Positions 17,182 to 27,371 of a DNA stretch of 64,000 bases are shown in pieces. This stretch comes from Bradyrhizobium frederickii (GTDB lineage: Bacteria; Pseudomonadota; Alphaproteobacteria; Rhizobiales; Xanthobacteraceae), in NCBI RefSeq assembly GCF_004570865.1, contig NZ_SPQS01000005.1:339237-403236 (forward strand), written 5' to 3'. The notes beneath the pieces were generated by a model. It saw nothing but the letters and a program-made list of their open reading frames with translations. It was not told the origin of the DNA and searched no databases. Each line of letters opens with the position of its first letter. The first letter of the stretch is position 1. Both the position numbers and the translations under genes were made by a program.

Positions 17182-18698
17182 CAGAACCCACCAAACTCTC
17201 CGTCGCACTCCACAACGAAACGGCCACCGCGCAATTGATGGCCGACCTCGCGCTTCTGGTCGGCGCCGGCGACGTCATCACGCTCACCGGCGATCTCGGC
17301 GCCGGCAAGACTGCGGCGGCGCGCAGCCTGATCCGCTATCTCGCCGGCGACGAGGAGCTGGAGGTGCCGAGCCCGACCTTCACGCTGGTGCAGGGCTACG
17401 AGCTGCCGCCCTTCCCGGTGCTGCATGCCGATCTCTACCGCGTCGAGGACGAGAGCGAGCTCGAGGAGATCGGGCTGTCGCCGCTGCCCGATGCCACGCT
17501 GGTCCTGATCGAATGGCCGGAGCGTGCACCGTCGGCGATGCCGCAGGACCGTATCGACATCGCGCTGACGCACCGGCCGGCACTGGGATCGAGCGCACGC
17601 GCGGCCGACATCACGGGCTACGGCAAGAGCGCGGCCGTCGTGGCACGACTGAAGGTGTTGCGCGAATTCCTCGACGCGTCCGGTTACATGGACGCAACGC
17701 GCAGGCGCATGGCCGGGGATGCTTCGACGCGCTCCTATGCCCGCCTGTTGCACGACGACGAGGTCGTCATCCTGATGAACTTCCCGCAGCGGCCCGATGG
17801 CGCTGCGATGTACAACGGGAAATCCTACAGCGCCGCCGTGCATCTCGCCGAGAACGTCAAGCCGTTCGTGGCCATCGACGAAGGCCTGCGTGCGCAGGGA
17901 CTCTCGGCGCCGGCGATCCATCATTTCGATCTCGACCACGGTTTCCTGATCTCCGAGGATTTCGGCAGCGAAGGCGTGATCGAGGGCGATCCGCCCCGCC
18001 CGATTGTCGAGCGTTACGAGGCCGCGATTGACGTGCTGGCCGCCCTGCACGGCAAGACGCTGCCGGAGACGTTGCCACTCGACGGGCAGACCTACGCCAT
18101 TCCCGTCTTCGACATCGAGGCGATGCTGATCGAGATCGGGTTGATGCCGGAATGGTATCTGCCCGACCGCAACGCACCGCTCGCCGACGAGAAGCGCGCG
18201 GAATTTTTTGCGATGTGGCGCGAGCTTTTGGAGAAGCCGCTAGCGGCACCGCGGACGTGGATCATCCGCGACTATCATTCGCCCAATCTGATCTGGCTCG
18301 GCAATCGCACCGGCATCGAGCGCGTCGGCGTAATCGATTTCCAGGACGCCGTGCTCGGGCCGCAATCCTACGACGTGGTGTCGCTGCTCCAGGACGCCCG
18401 CATCGACGTGCCCGAAAGCATCGAGCTGACGCTGCTGTCGCGTTACATCAAGGCGCGCCGTGCCGCCGACGCCGGTTTTGACGCGGCCGGCTTCGCCGAG
18501 CTCTACGCCATCATGTCGGCACAGCGGAACACGCGCCTGCTCGGCACTTTCGCGCGCCTCAACCGCCGCGACGGCAAGCCGCATTATTTGCGCCATCAGC
18601 CGCGGATCTGGACCTATCTCCAGCGTTCGCTGGCCCATCCCGCGCTGGGCTCCTTGCGCGACTGGTATCTCGCCAACGTGCCGCCCCCTCAAGGCTGA
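17178..18698 (+). CDS. tsaE-amgK: TsaE-AmgK fusion: tRNA t6A ATPase and N-acetylmuramate 1-kinase
   Basis: A 506-residue two-domain protein. The N-terminal ~160 residues are TsaE, the ATPase of the t6A tRNA-modification complex: Walker A GDLGAGKTAAARSL, SPTFTLVQGYE and HADLYRVEDESELEEIG. The C-terminal ~340 residues are AmgK, an aminoglycoside-phosphotransferase-fold kinase that phosphorylates MurNAc/GlcNAc at C1, with RDYHSPNLIWL and GVIDFQDAVLGP as catalytic and metal loops. AmgK works with MurU (encoded about 600 bases downstream) in the MurNAc salvage route that bypasses MurA. It is translationally coupled to divL. Confidence 0.92.
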   Translation: MTEPTKLSVALHNETATAQLMADLALLVGAGDVITLTGDLGAGKTAAARSLIRYLAGDEELEVPSPTFTLVQGYELPPFPVLHADLYRVEDESELEEIGLSPLPDATLVLIEWPERAPSAMPQDRIDIALTHRPALGSSARAADITGYGKSAAVVARLKVLREFLDASGYMDATRRRMAGDASTRSYARLLHDDEVVILMNFPQRPDGAAMYNGKSYSAAVHLAENVKPFVAIDEGLRAQGLSAPAIHHFDLDHGFLISEDFGSEGVIEGDPPRPIVERYEAAIDVLAALHGKTLPETLPLDGQTYAIPVFDIEAMLIEIGLMPEWYLPDRNAPLADEKRAEFFAMWRELLEKPLAAPRTWIIRDYHSPNLIWLGNRTGIERVGVIDFQDAVLGPQSYDVVSLLQDARIDVPESIELTLLSRYIKARRAADAGFDAAGFAELYAIMSAQRNTRLLGTFARLNRRDGKPHYLRHQPRIWTYLQRSLAHPALGSLRDWYLANVPPPQG

Positions 18699-18702
18699 TC
18701 TG

Positions 18703-18751
18703 GAGCATGATCCGGAAAAGTGCGCAGCGGTTTTCCGAAAAGATCATGCTC
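18703..18751. repeat. Rhizobial inverted repeat GAGCATGATC
   Basis: GAGCATGATC (18703-18712) and GATCATGCTC (18742-18751) flank CGGAAAAGTGCGCAGCGG-type sequence. This 49-base element is widely dispersed in Hyphomicrobiales. A degenerate half (TGCACTTTTCCGGATCATGC) occurs at 54772-54791. Confidence 0.75.
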
Positions 18752-18882
18752 AAACAACAACCTAAAGCGCCATGACGATCCTGATCTCATCGCGCTTCAG
18801 GCCCGGTTTACCGGCCGTTAGCCAAGATGTCGCTATTCTGACGGCGAGGCAGCCGGTTCATTACGGGGCTGGAGCAAGGCAG

Positions 18883-19200
18883 ATGGCGGCGAAAGCGGAT
18901 CAGCGCGGAAATAGCAGGGTTATTTTCGAGCGTGGGATTCCGGCCCAGATGATGGGAATCGACGGGACCTGGCGGCGCGAATGCACCATGGAAGACGTCT
19001 CCGATAGCGGCGCCAAGCTGACCATCGACGGCTCGGTCGAGGGCCTGCATCTGAAAGAGTTCTTTCTGCTGCTGTCGTCCACCGGGCTGGCCTACCGGCG
19101 CTGCGAGCTTGCCTGGGTCAATGGCGACCAGATCGGCGTCAATTTCCTCAAGGTGGGTGACAAGAAGAAAAAGGCCCGTTCCACAGCCGTCGGGGCATGA
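18883..19200 (+). CDS. PilZ-domain protein
   Basis: A 105-residue single-domain PilZ protein, a likely cyclic-di-GMP receptor. The binding signatures are present: RxxxR in DQRGNSRV and DxSxxG in EDVSDSGAKL. The frame is open from 18772, but ATG 18883 with a nearby AAGG gives a protein that is just the domain. It sits between tsaE-amgK and murU on the same strand, so it interrupts the salvage pair. Target unknown. Confidence 0.82.
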   Translation: MAAKADQRGNSRVIFERGIPAQMMGIDGTWRRECTMEDVSDSGAKLTIDGSVEGLHLKEFFLLLSSTGLAYRRCELAWVNGDQIGVNFLKVGDKKKKARSTAVGA

Positions 19201-19318
19201 CGGCAACACCCGTCGTACAACCGTCACGGCGGGTGGCTAAGGCGGTTGAGATGCGGTGCGGCTGGTCTAACCTCGTGCTAGGATTGCTGCGAACGCGAAA
19301 GGTCTGAGAAAGCGAAGG

Positions 19319-20041
19319 ATGTCCGTCAAACCGACCAAAGCCATGGTGCTCGCCGCGGGGTTCGGCCTGCGCATGCGTCCGCTGACGGACAAGATGCCGA
19401 AACCGATGGTGCCTGTGGCCGGCCAGCCGCTGCTCGACCACGTGCTCGACAAGCTCGCCCGGGCCGGCGTGACCGAGGCCGTGGTCAACGTGCATTACCT
19501 GCCGGACCAGATCATCGATCACGTCGCATCGCGCCAGCATCCGCGCGTGACCATCTCGGACGAGCGCGATCAGGTGCTCGGCACCGGCGGCGGCGTGGTC
19601 AAGGCGCTGCCGCTGCTCGGCGATGCGCCGTTCTTCCATGTCAATTCCGACACGCTCTGGATCGACGGCGTGCGCTCGAACCTGACGCGGCTTGCCGAAA
19701 ATTTCGACCCCGCGCGCATGGACATCCTGCTGCTGATGGCGCCGACCGCGACCAGTATCGGCTATAGCGGCCGCGGCGATTACGGCATGCTGCCCGACGG
19801 GGCCTTGCGCAAGCGCAAGGAAAAAGAGGTCGTTCCGTTCGTCTATGCGGGCGCGGCGATCCTGTCGCCGTCGATCTTCGAGGGCGCGCCGGAGGGCGAG
19901 TTCTCGCTGACCAAGATGTTCGACCGCGCCAACGAGCAGGAGCGGCTGTTCGGCCTGCGTCTCGACGGCGTCTGGATGCACGTCGGCACGCCCGATGCCG
20001 TGCATGCCGCGGAAGAGGCGTTTCTGGAGAGCGTGGCGTAG
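19319..20041 (+). CDS. murU: N-acetylmuramate alpha-1-phosphate uridylyltransferase MurU
   Basis: A 240-residue sugar-phosphate nucleotidyltransferase. It has the signature AAGFGLRMRPLTDKMPKPMVP with the activating Arg and Lys, and metal-binding Asp in FHVNSDTLWID. It converts MurNAc-1-phosphate (made by AmgK) plus UTP to UDP-MurNAc, completing peptidoglycan salvage. Proximity to the amgK domain distinguishes it from generic mannose-1-phosphate guanylyltransferases. Confidence 0.88.
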   Translation: MSVKPTKAMVLAAGFGLRMRPLTDKMPKPMVPVAGQPLLDHVLDKLARAGVTEAVVNVHYLPDQIIDHVASRQHPRVTISDERDQVLGTGGGVVKALPLLGDAPFFHVNSDTLWIDGVRSNLTRLAENFDPARMDILLLMAPTATSIGYSGRGDYGMLPDGALRKRKEKEVVPFVYAGAAILSPSIFEGAPEGEFSLTKMFDRANEQERLFGLRLDGVWMHVGTPDAVHAAEEAFLESVA

Positions 20042-20042
20042 G

Positions 20043-20135
20043 GCCCCGCGAAGGCGGGGCATCCAGTACGCCGCGGCCTCTGGGGTCAAACTCCATCGCC
20101 TCTGGAATACTGGATCATCCGCCTTCGCGGATGAT
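20043..20135. repeat. Dispersed repeat with two hairpins
   Basis: GCCCCGC-GAAG-GCGGGGC (20043-20060) directly follows the murU stop, and ATCATCCGC-CTTC-GCGGATGAT (20114-20135) closes the element. Inner ATCCAGTA / TACTGGAT copies pair as well. Elements of this form are common between Bradyrhizobium genes, and the first hairpin may end the murU transcript. Confidence 0.7.
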
Positions 20136-20237
20136 GACACCTGTCCAGCCTGGCGAACAGCGGGGACTACTCGCGTGAACCCATGACCATTTGACCCCGC
20201 CTCCCTATATTGCCTGATCTTTCGAATCAGGCAGCTC

Positions 20238-23200
20238 ATGCGCGTTTTCAGCGTTCCCATCTCAGTTCCGTTCCTGCGCACGGTCGTCACGGCCCTGCTC
20301 GAGGGACGGCTGGTCGAGGGATTCGAGGCGCGCAAGGAACCGGCGCGGCTTGCCGATGCCACGCTGTATCTGCCGACCCGACGCGCCATGCGCGTCGTCC
20401 GCGAGATTTTCCTCGACGAGATGAAGGCCGATGCAGTGGTGCTGCCGCGCATCGTCGCGCTCGGCGACATCGACGAGGACGAGCTCGCTTTCGCCGGTGA
20501 AGGCGAACAGTTCTCGGGCGCGACGCCGCTCGACATTCCGCCGCGGCTCGGCGAGCTCGAACGGCGACTGACATTGGCGCGGCTGGTCGCGGCCTGGGCC
20601 AAGGGTCCGGTGCTGGCGCCGCTGGTGGTCGGCGGGCCCGCCTCGACGCTGGCGCTCGCCGGCGACCTCGCGCGCCTGATCGACGACATGGTCACGCGCG
20701 GCGTCGACTGGAATGCGCTCGACGGCCTCGTGCCTGATAACCTCGATCGCTACTGGCAGCACTCGCTCGAGTTCCTGCGCATCGCGCGCATCGCCTGGCC
20801 CGGTCATCTTGCCGAAATCAACCGGATCGAGCCGGCGGCACGGCGCGATCTCCTGATCGCGGCGGAAGCCAAACGGCTGACCGCGCATCCGAACGGGCCT
20901 GTGATCGCGGCGGGCTCGACCGGCTCGATGCCCGCGACGGCAAAATTCCTGCACGCCGTCGCAGCGCTGCCGCATGGCGCCGTGGTGCTGCCCGGCCTCG
21001 ACACCGATCTCGACGACGACGCCTGGCGGACCATCGGCGGCGTGCGCGATGCGCTCGGCAAATTCGTCGAGCACCCGGCCTCGAACCATCCGCAATATGC
21101 CATGCACGCGCTGTTGCAGCGCTTCGGCATCAAGCGCAGCGACGTCGAGATCCTTCAGCCACCGGCCGAAGGCGGCCGCGACCTGCTCGCCTCCGAATCG
21201 ATGCGCCCCTCCGCCAAGACGGAAGTCTGGCACGACCGGCTGAAGCAGCCGGATGTTGCCGCGAAGATCGCAGGCGGCATGACCAAGCTCGCGGTCGTCG
21301 AAGCCCCCAATCCTGAAATGGAAGCCCTCGCCATCGCGATTGCCATGCGCGAGGCAAGGCATCTCGACAAGACGGCCGCGCTGGTGACGCCCGACCGCGC
21401 GCTGGCGCGACGGGTAATGGCCGCGCTCACCCGGTGGGGCCTCAGTTTCGACGATTCCGGCGGCGACGTCCTGATGGAAACCTCCGCCGGAATCTTCGCA
21501 CGCCTCGCGGCAGAGGCGGCGACGAAGGGATTGGAGCCGCCGACGCTGCTGGCGCTGCTGAAGCATCCGCTCTGCCGGCTCGGCCGCGCGCCCGGCGCGT
21601 GGAAGGCGGCGATCGAGGGCCTGGAGCTGGCGGTCTTGCGCGGCACGCGTCCGCCTGCCGGCACGGCCGGCCTCCTGCGCGAATTCAACCGCTTTCGCGA
21701 GGAGCTTGCCAAACTGTGGCGCAGCGAGGTCTCCGCGCTGCACCGCGCCGAGCCGCGCGCACGTCTCAAGGCCGAGGATCTCGATCGCATCCAGGGCCTG
21801 ATCGACGCCCTGCAAAAAGCGCTGGCGCCGATCGAGAGCATGGCGTCATCGAAGCCATATGACTTCGCCGAGCTCGCGCACCGGCACCGCGAGATCATGA
21901 TCGAGCTGGCGCGCGACGAGCAGGGCATCCCGCTCGCCTTCGAGGACCGCGAGGGCCTCGCGCTCGCTGCCGCCTTCGACGATCTGCTGCGCGGCGGCAC
22001 GACCAGCGGATTGATGGTGCCGCTGCCGGACTATCCGGACGTCTTCCAGACCGCGTTCAGCGATCGCGCGGTGCGGCGGCCGGACAGACCAGGCGCGCGG
22101 CTGCAGATCTACGGCCCGCTGGAATCTCGCCTGATGCAGGCCGATCGCATCATCGTCGGCGGTCTGATCGAAGGCGTCTGGCCGCCGGCGCCGCGCATCG
22201 ATCCCTGGCTGAGCCGGCCGATGCGGCATGAGCTTGGGCTCGACCTGCCGGAGCGCCGCATCGGCCTCTCCGCGCACGACTTCGCGCAACTGCTCGGCGG
22301 CGACGAGGTGATCCTCACCCATTCCGCCAAGGCCGGCGGCGCACCCGCGGTGGCTTCGCGCTTCCTGCACCGGCTGGAGGCGGTCGCGGGAGACGATTTC
22401 TGGAAGGCGGCGATCCGCGCCGGTGAAAAATACGTGCAGTTCGCGGGCGCGCTGGATCAGCCCGACAAGGTCGAGCCGATCAAGCAGCCCGAGCCACGGC
22501 CGCCGCGCGCGACGCGACCGCTCAAGATGTCGGTGACCGCGATCGAGGACTGGCTGCGCGATCCCTACACGATCTACGCAAAACACATTCTGCGGCTGGA
22601 TGCGCTCGATCCGGTCGACATGCCGCTCTCGGCAGCCGACCGCGGCTCGGCGATCCACGAAGCCATCGGCGAGTTCACCGAAATCTATGCAACGCGTCTG
22701 CCCGACGATCCCTCGCGCGTGCTGCGCACGATCGGCGAAAAGCATTTCGCGCCGTTGATGGAACGGCCCGAGGCGCGGGCATTGTGGTGGCCACGGTTCC
22801 AGCGCATCGCGCGCTGGTTCGGCGAATGGGAGACGGCGCGGCGGGATGCGATCGAGGCGATCATGGCCGAGACAAGGGGCGAGATCTCGATCCGGCTCGA
22901 CAATGCGCGCACGTTCTATCTGTCTGCGCGCGCCGATCGCATCGAGCGGCGCCAGGGCGGCGGCTATGCCATCCTCGACTACAAGACCGGACAGCCGCCG
23001 ACCGGCAAGCAGGTCCGCATGGGCCTGTCGCCGCAGCTGACGCTGGAGGCGGCGATCCTGCGCGAAGGCGGCTTTCCGGATATCGACGCGGGTTCGTCGG
23101 TTAGCCAGCTCGTCTATGTCCGCCTCAGCGGCAACAACCCGCCGGGCGAGGAGCGCATCCTCGAGCTCAAGTACAAGCAGGGCGACGAGCCGCAGCCGCC

Positions 23201-23384
23201 GGATACGGCGGCCGCTGAGGCAAGGGCGAAGCTGGAGGCGCTGATCCGTGCTTTTGAAGACGAGAATCAGCCCTACACCTCGCTGAACCTGCCGATGTGG
23301 ACCAACCGCTACGGCGCCTATGACGATCTCGCCCGGATCAAGGAATGGTCCGCGGCCGGCGGATTGGGGATCGAGGAATGGTGA
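20238..23384 (+). CDS. addB: Double-strand break repair protein AddB (alphaproteobacterial type)
   Basis: A 1048-residue subunit of the AddAB helicase-nuclease that resects double-strand breaks for RecA recombination. It lacks a canonical ATPase Walker A, as expected for the alphaproteobacterial AddB (addB_alphas). It has the inactivated UvrD-like core and a C-terminal RecB-family nuclease with GSAIHEAIGEF and the catalytic LDYKTGQPP. ATG 20238 begins MRVFSVPISVPFL. It overlaps addA by 7 bases. Confidence 0.93.
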   Translation: MRVFSVPISVPFLRTVVTALLEGRLVEGFEARKEPARLADATLYLPTRRAMRVVREIFLDEMKADAVVLPRIVALGDIDEDELAFAGEGEQFSGATPLDIPPRLGELERRLTLARLVAAWAKGPVLAPLVVGGPASTLALAGDLARLIDDMVTRGVDWNALDGLVPDNLDRYWQHSLEFLRIARIAWPGHLAEINRIEPAARRDLLIAAEAKRLTAHPNGPVIAAGSTGSMPATAKFLHAVAALPHGAVVLPGLDTDLDDDAWRTIGGVRDALGKFVEHPASNHPQYAMHALLQRFGIKRSDVEILQPPAEGGRDLLASESMRPSAKTEVWHDRLKQPDVAAKIAGGMTKLAVVEAPNPEMEALAIAIAMREARHLDKTAALVTPDRALARRVMAALTRWGLSFDDSGGDVLMETSAGIFARLAAEAATKGLEPPTLLALLKHPLCRLGRAPGAWKAAIEGLELAVLRGTRPPAGTAGLLREFNRFREELAKLWRSEVSALHRAEPRARLKAEDLDRIQGLIDALQKALAPIESMASSKPYDFAELAHRHREIMIELARDEQGIPLAFEDREGLALAAAFDDLLRGGTTSGLMVPLPDYPDVFQTAFSDRAVRRPDRPGARLQIYGPLESRLMQADRIIVGGLIEGVWPPAPRIDPWLSRPMRHELGLDLPERRIGLSAHDFAQLLGGDEVILTHSAKAGGAPAVASRFLHRLEAVAGDDFWKAAIRAGEKYVQFAGALDQPDKVEPIKQPEPRPPRATRPLKMSVTAIEDWLRDPYTIYAKHILRLDALDPVDMPLSAADRGSAIHEAIGEFTEIYATRLPDDPSRVLRTIGEKHFAPLMERPEARALWWPRFQRIARWFGEWETARRDAIEAIMAETRGEISIRLDNARTFYLSARADRIERRQGGGYAILDYKTGQPPTGKQVRMGLSPQLTLEAAILREGGFPDIDAGSSVSQLVYVRLSGNNPPGEERILELKYKQGDEPQPPDTAAAEARAKLEALIRAFEDENQPYTSLNLPMWTNRYGAYDDLARIKEWSAAGGLGIEEW

Positions 23385-26300
23385 AGGCGCCGCGCCCCAT
23401 CCCGGATGAAGTGCGTGGGCGGCAGGCGCGCGCATCGGACCCGACCGCCTCGGCTTTCGTGTCGGCCAATGCCGGCTCCGGCAAGACCCATGTGCTGGTG
23501 CAGCGCGTGATCCGCCTGCTGCTGGCGGGCGTGCCGCCCGAAAAGATCCTCTGCATCACCTTCACCAAGGCCGCCGCGGCCAACATGGCCGAGCGCGTGT
23601 TCACCACACTCGGGCATTGGGTGACGCTGGATGATGCCGGGCTCGATGCCGCCATCCGCGCCGTCGGCATCCCGCATCCGAGCGCAAAGCTGCGGCGCGA
23701 GGCACGGAAGCTATTCGCCTGCGCGCTGGAGACCCCGGGCGGGCTGAAGGTGCAGACCATCCATGCGCTGTGCACCCGCCTGCTCCAGCAGTTTCCGTTC
23801 GAGGCCAATGTGCCCGCGCGGTTTTCCGTGATCGACGAGCGCGACCAGACGGACATGATGGAGCGCGCCAATCTGAAGGTCTTGCTGGAGGCCGCGCGCG
23901 ATCCGGACAGCGTCACCGGCCGCGCCTTGCTGACCGCGATGGCGAGCGCCGCGGACGTCACCTTCAAGGAGGTCGTACGCGAGGCCTGTCTCAGCCGCGA
24001 TCATTTCATGGCCTGGACCGACGAGGCCGGCAATGCGGAAGCCGCCGCTGCGCAGATGGCGAGCGTGTTGGGCGTCGATGCAAGCGACCGCATCGAGGAC
24101 GTCGAGAGCGAGATTCTTGATGGGCCCTACCTGCCGCGCTCGCGCTGGGACGACATCGCGTTTGCGTTGGAGGACGGCAGCAAGTCCGACAACGATCAGG
24201 CCGGCCGGCTGCGCGAGGCCAAGATGTTTTCCGGCGGCGCGCAGGTCGATGCCTATCTGTGCGTCTTCCTCACGGACGACAAGCTGCCGCGCAAGGCGGT
24301 GCTGACCAAGAAGTTTTGCGATCACAATCCGGCCGTCGCCCGCCTGTTCGAGAACGAGGCGCAGCGCGTCAGCGGATTGGTCGAGAAGCGCCGCGCCGTG
24401 ACCATGCGCGACCGCACGGCGGCCCTGCTGCACATCGCAACCGCCGCCGCCGCGAACTACCGCCGCGAGAAGCAGGAGCGCGGCCTGCTCGACTACGACG
24501 ATCTCATCGACAAGACGCTGGCGATGCTCGACCGCGTCGCTTCGGGTTGGGTGCACTACAAGCTCGACCGCGGCGTCGATCACGTCCTGATCGACGAAGC
24601 CCAGGACACCAGCCCGCGGCAATGGGACATCGTCGCCCACATCATCTCGGAATTCACCGCCGGGGAAGGCGCGCGCGAGGGGCTGAACCGCACCATCTTC
24701 GCGGTCGGCGACGAGAAGCAGTCGATCTTCTCATTCCAGGGCGCGGCGCCGCACGAATTCGATGCGCGCCGGCGCGAGCTGCACCGCAAGTTCACCGCCG
24801 CCGGGCTGAAATTCGATCCCGTCGCCTTCACCTATTCGTTCCGCTCGGGCGCGACGATCCTGCACTCGGTCGACCACGTCTTCCGCGATCCGCAGATCTA
24901 CAAGAGCATCCATTCGGTCGAGATCGGCCATCCCCTGCACAATGCGCTCGCTGACGCCGGCCCCAGCATGATCGAGCTGTGGGATCTTGCCGAGGCCGAC
25001 GACCGGCAGGACATCGAGGGCTGGCGCGCCCCGTTCGACGGCGTCGCCGTCACCAGCCCCGAGGTCAAGCTTGCGCGCCGCATCCAGGCCGAGATCAAGC
25101 GGCTGGTCGAGAGCGGCACGCTGACGGGACACGAAGGCGAGCGCCGGCCGCTGCGTTACGGCGACATGCTGATCCTGGTGCGCCGGCGCGGCAATGCGTT
25201 CGACGCCGTGATCCAGGCGCTGAAGCACGCTGGCGTCCCGGTCGCCGGCGCCGACCGACTCAAGCTCACCGAGCATATTGGCATCATCGACCTGATGAAC
25301 CTCGCCGATGCATTGCTGCTGCCGCAGGATGATCTCGCGCTGGCGGTGGCGCTGAAGAGCCCGCTGTTCGGGCTCGACGACGACGACCTGTTCCAGTTGG
25401 CCCATGGCCGCAAGGGATCGCTGCGCCGCGCGCTCGGCGAACACGCGGCAGCAAGCGAGAAGTTCGCGACCGCGTTGCGCCGCCTCGAAGCCTGCGAGAT
25501 GCGTGCGCGCGAGGAGACGCCGTTCGCCTTCTACGCCTGGCTGTTAGGGGGCGACGGCGGGCGCGCGCGCATCCTGCGCCGGCTCGGTCACGAGGCCAAC
25601 GACGCGCTCGACGAGTTCCTCGAGCTGGCGCTGAACTACGAGCGCAAGGCACCGGCCTCGCTGCAGGGCTTCATGGCCTGGCTGCGTTCGGCTGACACCG
25701 AGGTTAAACGCGACATGGAGATCTCGCGCGACGAGGTGCGGGTGATGACCGTGCACGGCGCCAAGGGCCTCGAAGCCTCGGTCGTGTTCATGGTGGACAC
25801 CACGTCGTCGCCCGCGGACTCCCAGCGTCTGCGCCTGATTCACGTGCCCCGCGGCAATGGCGGCGAGGTGGTGGTCTGGGCCGGGCGCAAGGCTGACGAT
25901 CCCAAGCCGGTCGCGGAGGCGCGCAAGGCGATGATCGAGGAGACCGAGGACGAATATCGCCGCCTGCTCTATGTCGCGATGACGCGCGCGGCCGACCGCC
26001 TGATCGTCGGCGGTTGCATGCCGGGCAACATGAAGACGGTCCGCAAGCTGAGCTGGTATGACCTGGTCGACACCGGGCTCGCCGGCTCGAGCCTGGACAA
26101 GCAGGTGATCGAGACGCCGCTCGGCAAGGTCACCCGATTCGCCCGGCCGGAGGACGTCGCGGCGCTGGGCACGCCGACGGCGTCCGTCGATCAGACCATC
26201 GCCCTGCCCGACTGGCTGCGGACGCCGGCACCACACGAGACCGTCGACGATGACCTGGTCCGCCCGTCCGGTCAGCCGGCCGAGGAGGGCCGCAGCGTAC

Positions 26301-26887
26301 GCTCAGGCGAATCGGTGCAGTCGCGCGCGCTGGCGCTGCAACGCGGCACGCTGGTGCACCGTCTCCTGCAATCCCTGCCGGATATCGCAACCGAACGCCG
26401 CCGCGAGGCGGCACTCGGCTTCATGGCCCGCAATGCCGCGGACTGGACCGAGGCTGACCGCGCCGCGCTGGCCGACAAGGTGCTCGGCTTGATTTCGGAC
26501 CCGCGCGTTGCGCCGGTCTTTGCCACCGGCAGCCGGGCGGAAGTCGCCATCGCCGGCAGGCTGGAGCGGCCGGGCCGCCCTCCGGCCTTGGTGTCGGGGC
26601 AGATCGACCGGCTGGTCGTTCGCCCGGATGAGGTCTTGATCGTCGATTTCAAGACCAACCAGGCCGCGCCCAGGAGCGCCGGCGAGGCGCCTGCGGCCTA
26701 TGTCCGGCAGCTGGCGCTGTACCGGGCGGTGCTATCGCGGCTTTATCCCCAGACCCCGATCCGGGCCGTCCTGCTCTGGACCGAGGCCCTTGAATATATG
26801 GAGATTTCAGCCCCCGCGCTGGACGCGGCGCTGGCATCCCTTCATCTCGGCGTGAGCGTCCTTGACCCGGCAAGGGGCCGTTCATAG
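23378..26887 (+). CDS. addA: Double-strand break repair helicase-nuclease AddA
   Basis: A 1169-residue UvrD-family helicase plus RecB-type nuclease. Motifs in order: [16 protein letters not shown] (Walker A), [10 protein letters not shown] (Ia), LIDEAQDTS (II), [14 protein letters not shown] (III), [16 protein letters not shown] (V), [11 protein letters not shown] (VI) and the nuclease LIVDFKTNQ. It forms the AddAB complex with the upstream product. ATG 23378 (MVKAPRPIP) is chosen over 23345, which would overlap addB by 40 bases; GGGGA lies 6 bases upstream. Confidence 0.95.
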   Translation: MVKAPRPIPDEVRGRQARASDPTASAFVSANAGSGKTHVLVQRVIRLLLAGVPPEKILCITFTKAAAANMAERVFTTLGHWVTLDDAGLDAAIRAVGIPHPSAKLRREARKLFACALETPGGLKVQTIHALCTRLLQQFPFEANVPARFSVIDERDQTDMMERANLKVLLEAARDPDSVTGRALLTAMASAADVTFKEVVREACLSRDHFMAWTDEAGNAEAAAAQMASVLGVDASDRIEDVESEILDGPYLPRSRWDDIAFALEDGSKSDNDQAGRLREAKMFSGGAQVDAYLCVFLTDDKLPRKAVLTKKFCDHNPAVARLFENEAQRVSGLVEKRRAVTMRDRTAALLHIATAAAANYRREKQERGLLDYDDLIDKTLAMLDRVASGWVHYKLDRGVDHVLIDEAQDTSPRQWDIVAHIISEFTAGEGAREGLNRTIFAVGDEKQSIFSFQGAAPHEFDARRRELHRKFTAAGLKFDPVAFTYSFRSGATILHSVDHVFRDPQIYKSIHSVEIGHPLHNALADAGPSMIELWDLAEADDRQDIEGWRAPFDGVAVTSPEVKLARRIQAEIKRLVESGTLTGHEGERRPLRYGDMLILVRRRGNAFDAVIQALKHAGVPVAGADRLKLTEHIGIIDLMNLADALLLPQDDLALAVALKSPLFGLDDDDLFQLAHGRKGSLRRALGEHAAASEKFATALRRLEACEMRAREETPFAFYAWLLGGDGGRARILRRLGHEANDALDEFLELALNYERKAPASLQGFMAWLRSADTEVKRDMEISRDEVRVMTVHGAKGLEASVVFMVDTTSSPADSQRLRLIHVPRGNGGEVVVWAGRKADDPKPVAEARKAMIEETEDEYRRLLYVAMTRAADRLIVGGCMPGNMKTVRKLSWYDLVDTGLAGSSLDKQVIETPLGKVTRFARPEDVAALGTPTASVDQTIALPDWLRTPAPHETVDDDLVRPSGQPAEEGRSVRSGESVQSRALALQRGTLVHRLLQSLPDIATERRREAALGFMARNAADWTEADRAALADKVLGLISDPRVAPVFATGSRAEVAIAGRLERPGRPPALVSGQIDRLVVRPDEVLIVDFKTNQAAPRSAGEAPAAYVRQLALYRAVLSRLYPQTPIRAVLLWTEALEYMEISAPALDAALASLHLGVSVLDPARGRS

Positions 26888-26955
26888 GTTGGCTGCATGA
26901 TCCCGGGCGCGATTCCAGGTCGCGCCGATTCTTTCAACCGAGTGAGGTAATCCCC

Positions 26956-27276
26956 ATGGCCGTTAGCAAGGTTTCCGACGCCGATTTCGAAGCCGAAGTG
27001 CTCAAGGCGAACGGCCCCGTGGTCGTCGATTTCTGGGCCGAGTGGTGCGGCCCGTGCCGCATGATCGCGCCCGCCCTCGACGAGATCGCCGGCGCGATGG
27101 GCGACAAGGTCAAGATCGTCAAGCTGAACGTCGACGAGAGCCCGAAGACCGCCTCGAAATACGGCGTGATGTCGATCCCCACCCTGATGATCTTCAAGGG
27201 CGGCGAGATGGCCTCCCGCCAGGTCGGCGCGGCGCCGAAGGCGAAGCTGCAGCAGTGGATCACCTCCGCGGTCTGA
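26956..27276 (+). CDS. trxA: Thioredoxin TrxA
   Basis: A 106-residue classical thioredoxin with active site WCGPC (Cys31/Cys34), preceded by VVVDFWAEW and followed by the cis-Pro segment [13 protein letters not shown]. It is a cytosolic disulfide reductase serving ribonucleotide reductase, peroxiredoxins and PAPS reductase. It lies 68 bases behind addA, a common alphaproteobacterial order, and ends before a strong hairpin. Confidence 0.97.
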   Translation: MAVSKVSDADFEAEVLKANGPVVVDFWAEWCGPCRMIAPALDEIAGAMGDKVKIVKLNVDESPKTASKYGVMSIPTLMIFKGGEMASRQVGAAPKAKLQQWITSAV

Positions 27277-27303
27277 TCCACCTGCCATAAGATTATTTTC
27301 GAC

Positions 27304-27328
27304 AACGGCCGGCGAAATGCCGGCCGTT
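27304..27328 (+). terminator. Hairpin after trxA, probable terminator
   Basis: AACGGCCGGC-GAAAT-GCCGGCCGTT is a perfect 10-bp stem with a 5-base loop, 27 bases after the trxA stop. The following TTCTGCGTT tract is only weakly T-rich, so termination may be inefficient or Rho-assisted. Confidence 0.6.
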
Positions 27329-27371
27329 CTGCGTTGATGGGGCGTGTCCGGCGTATGACGAGTCCCAGCCC

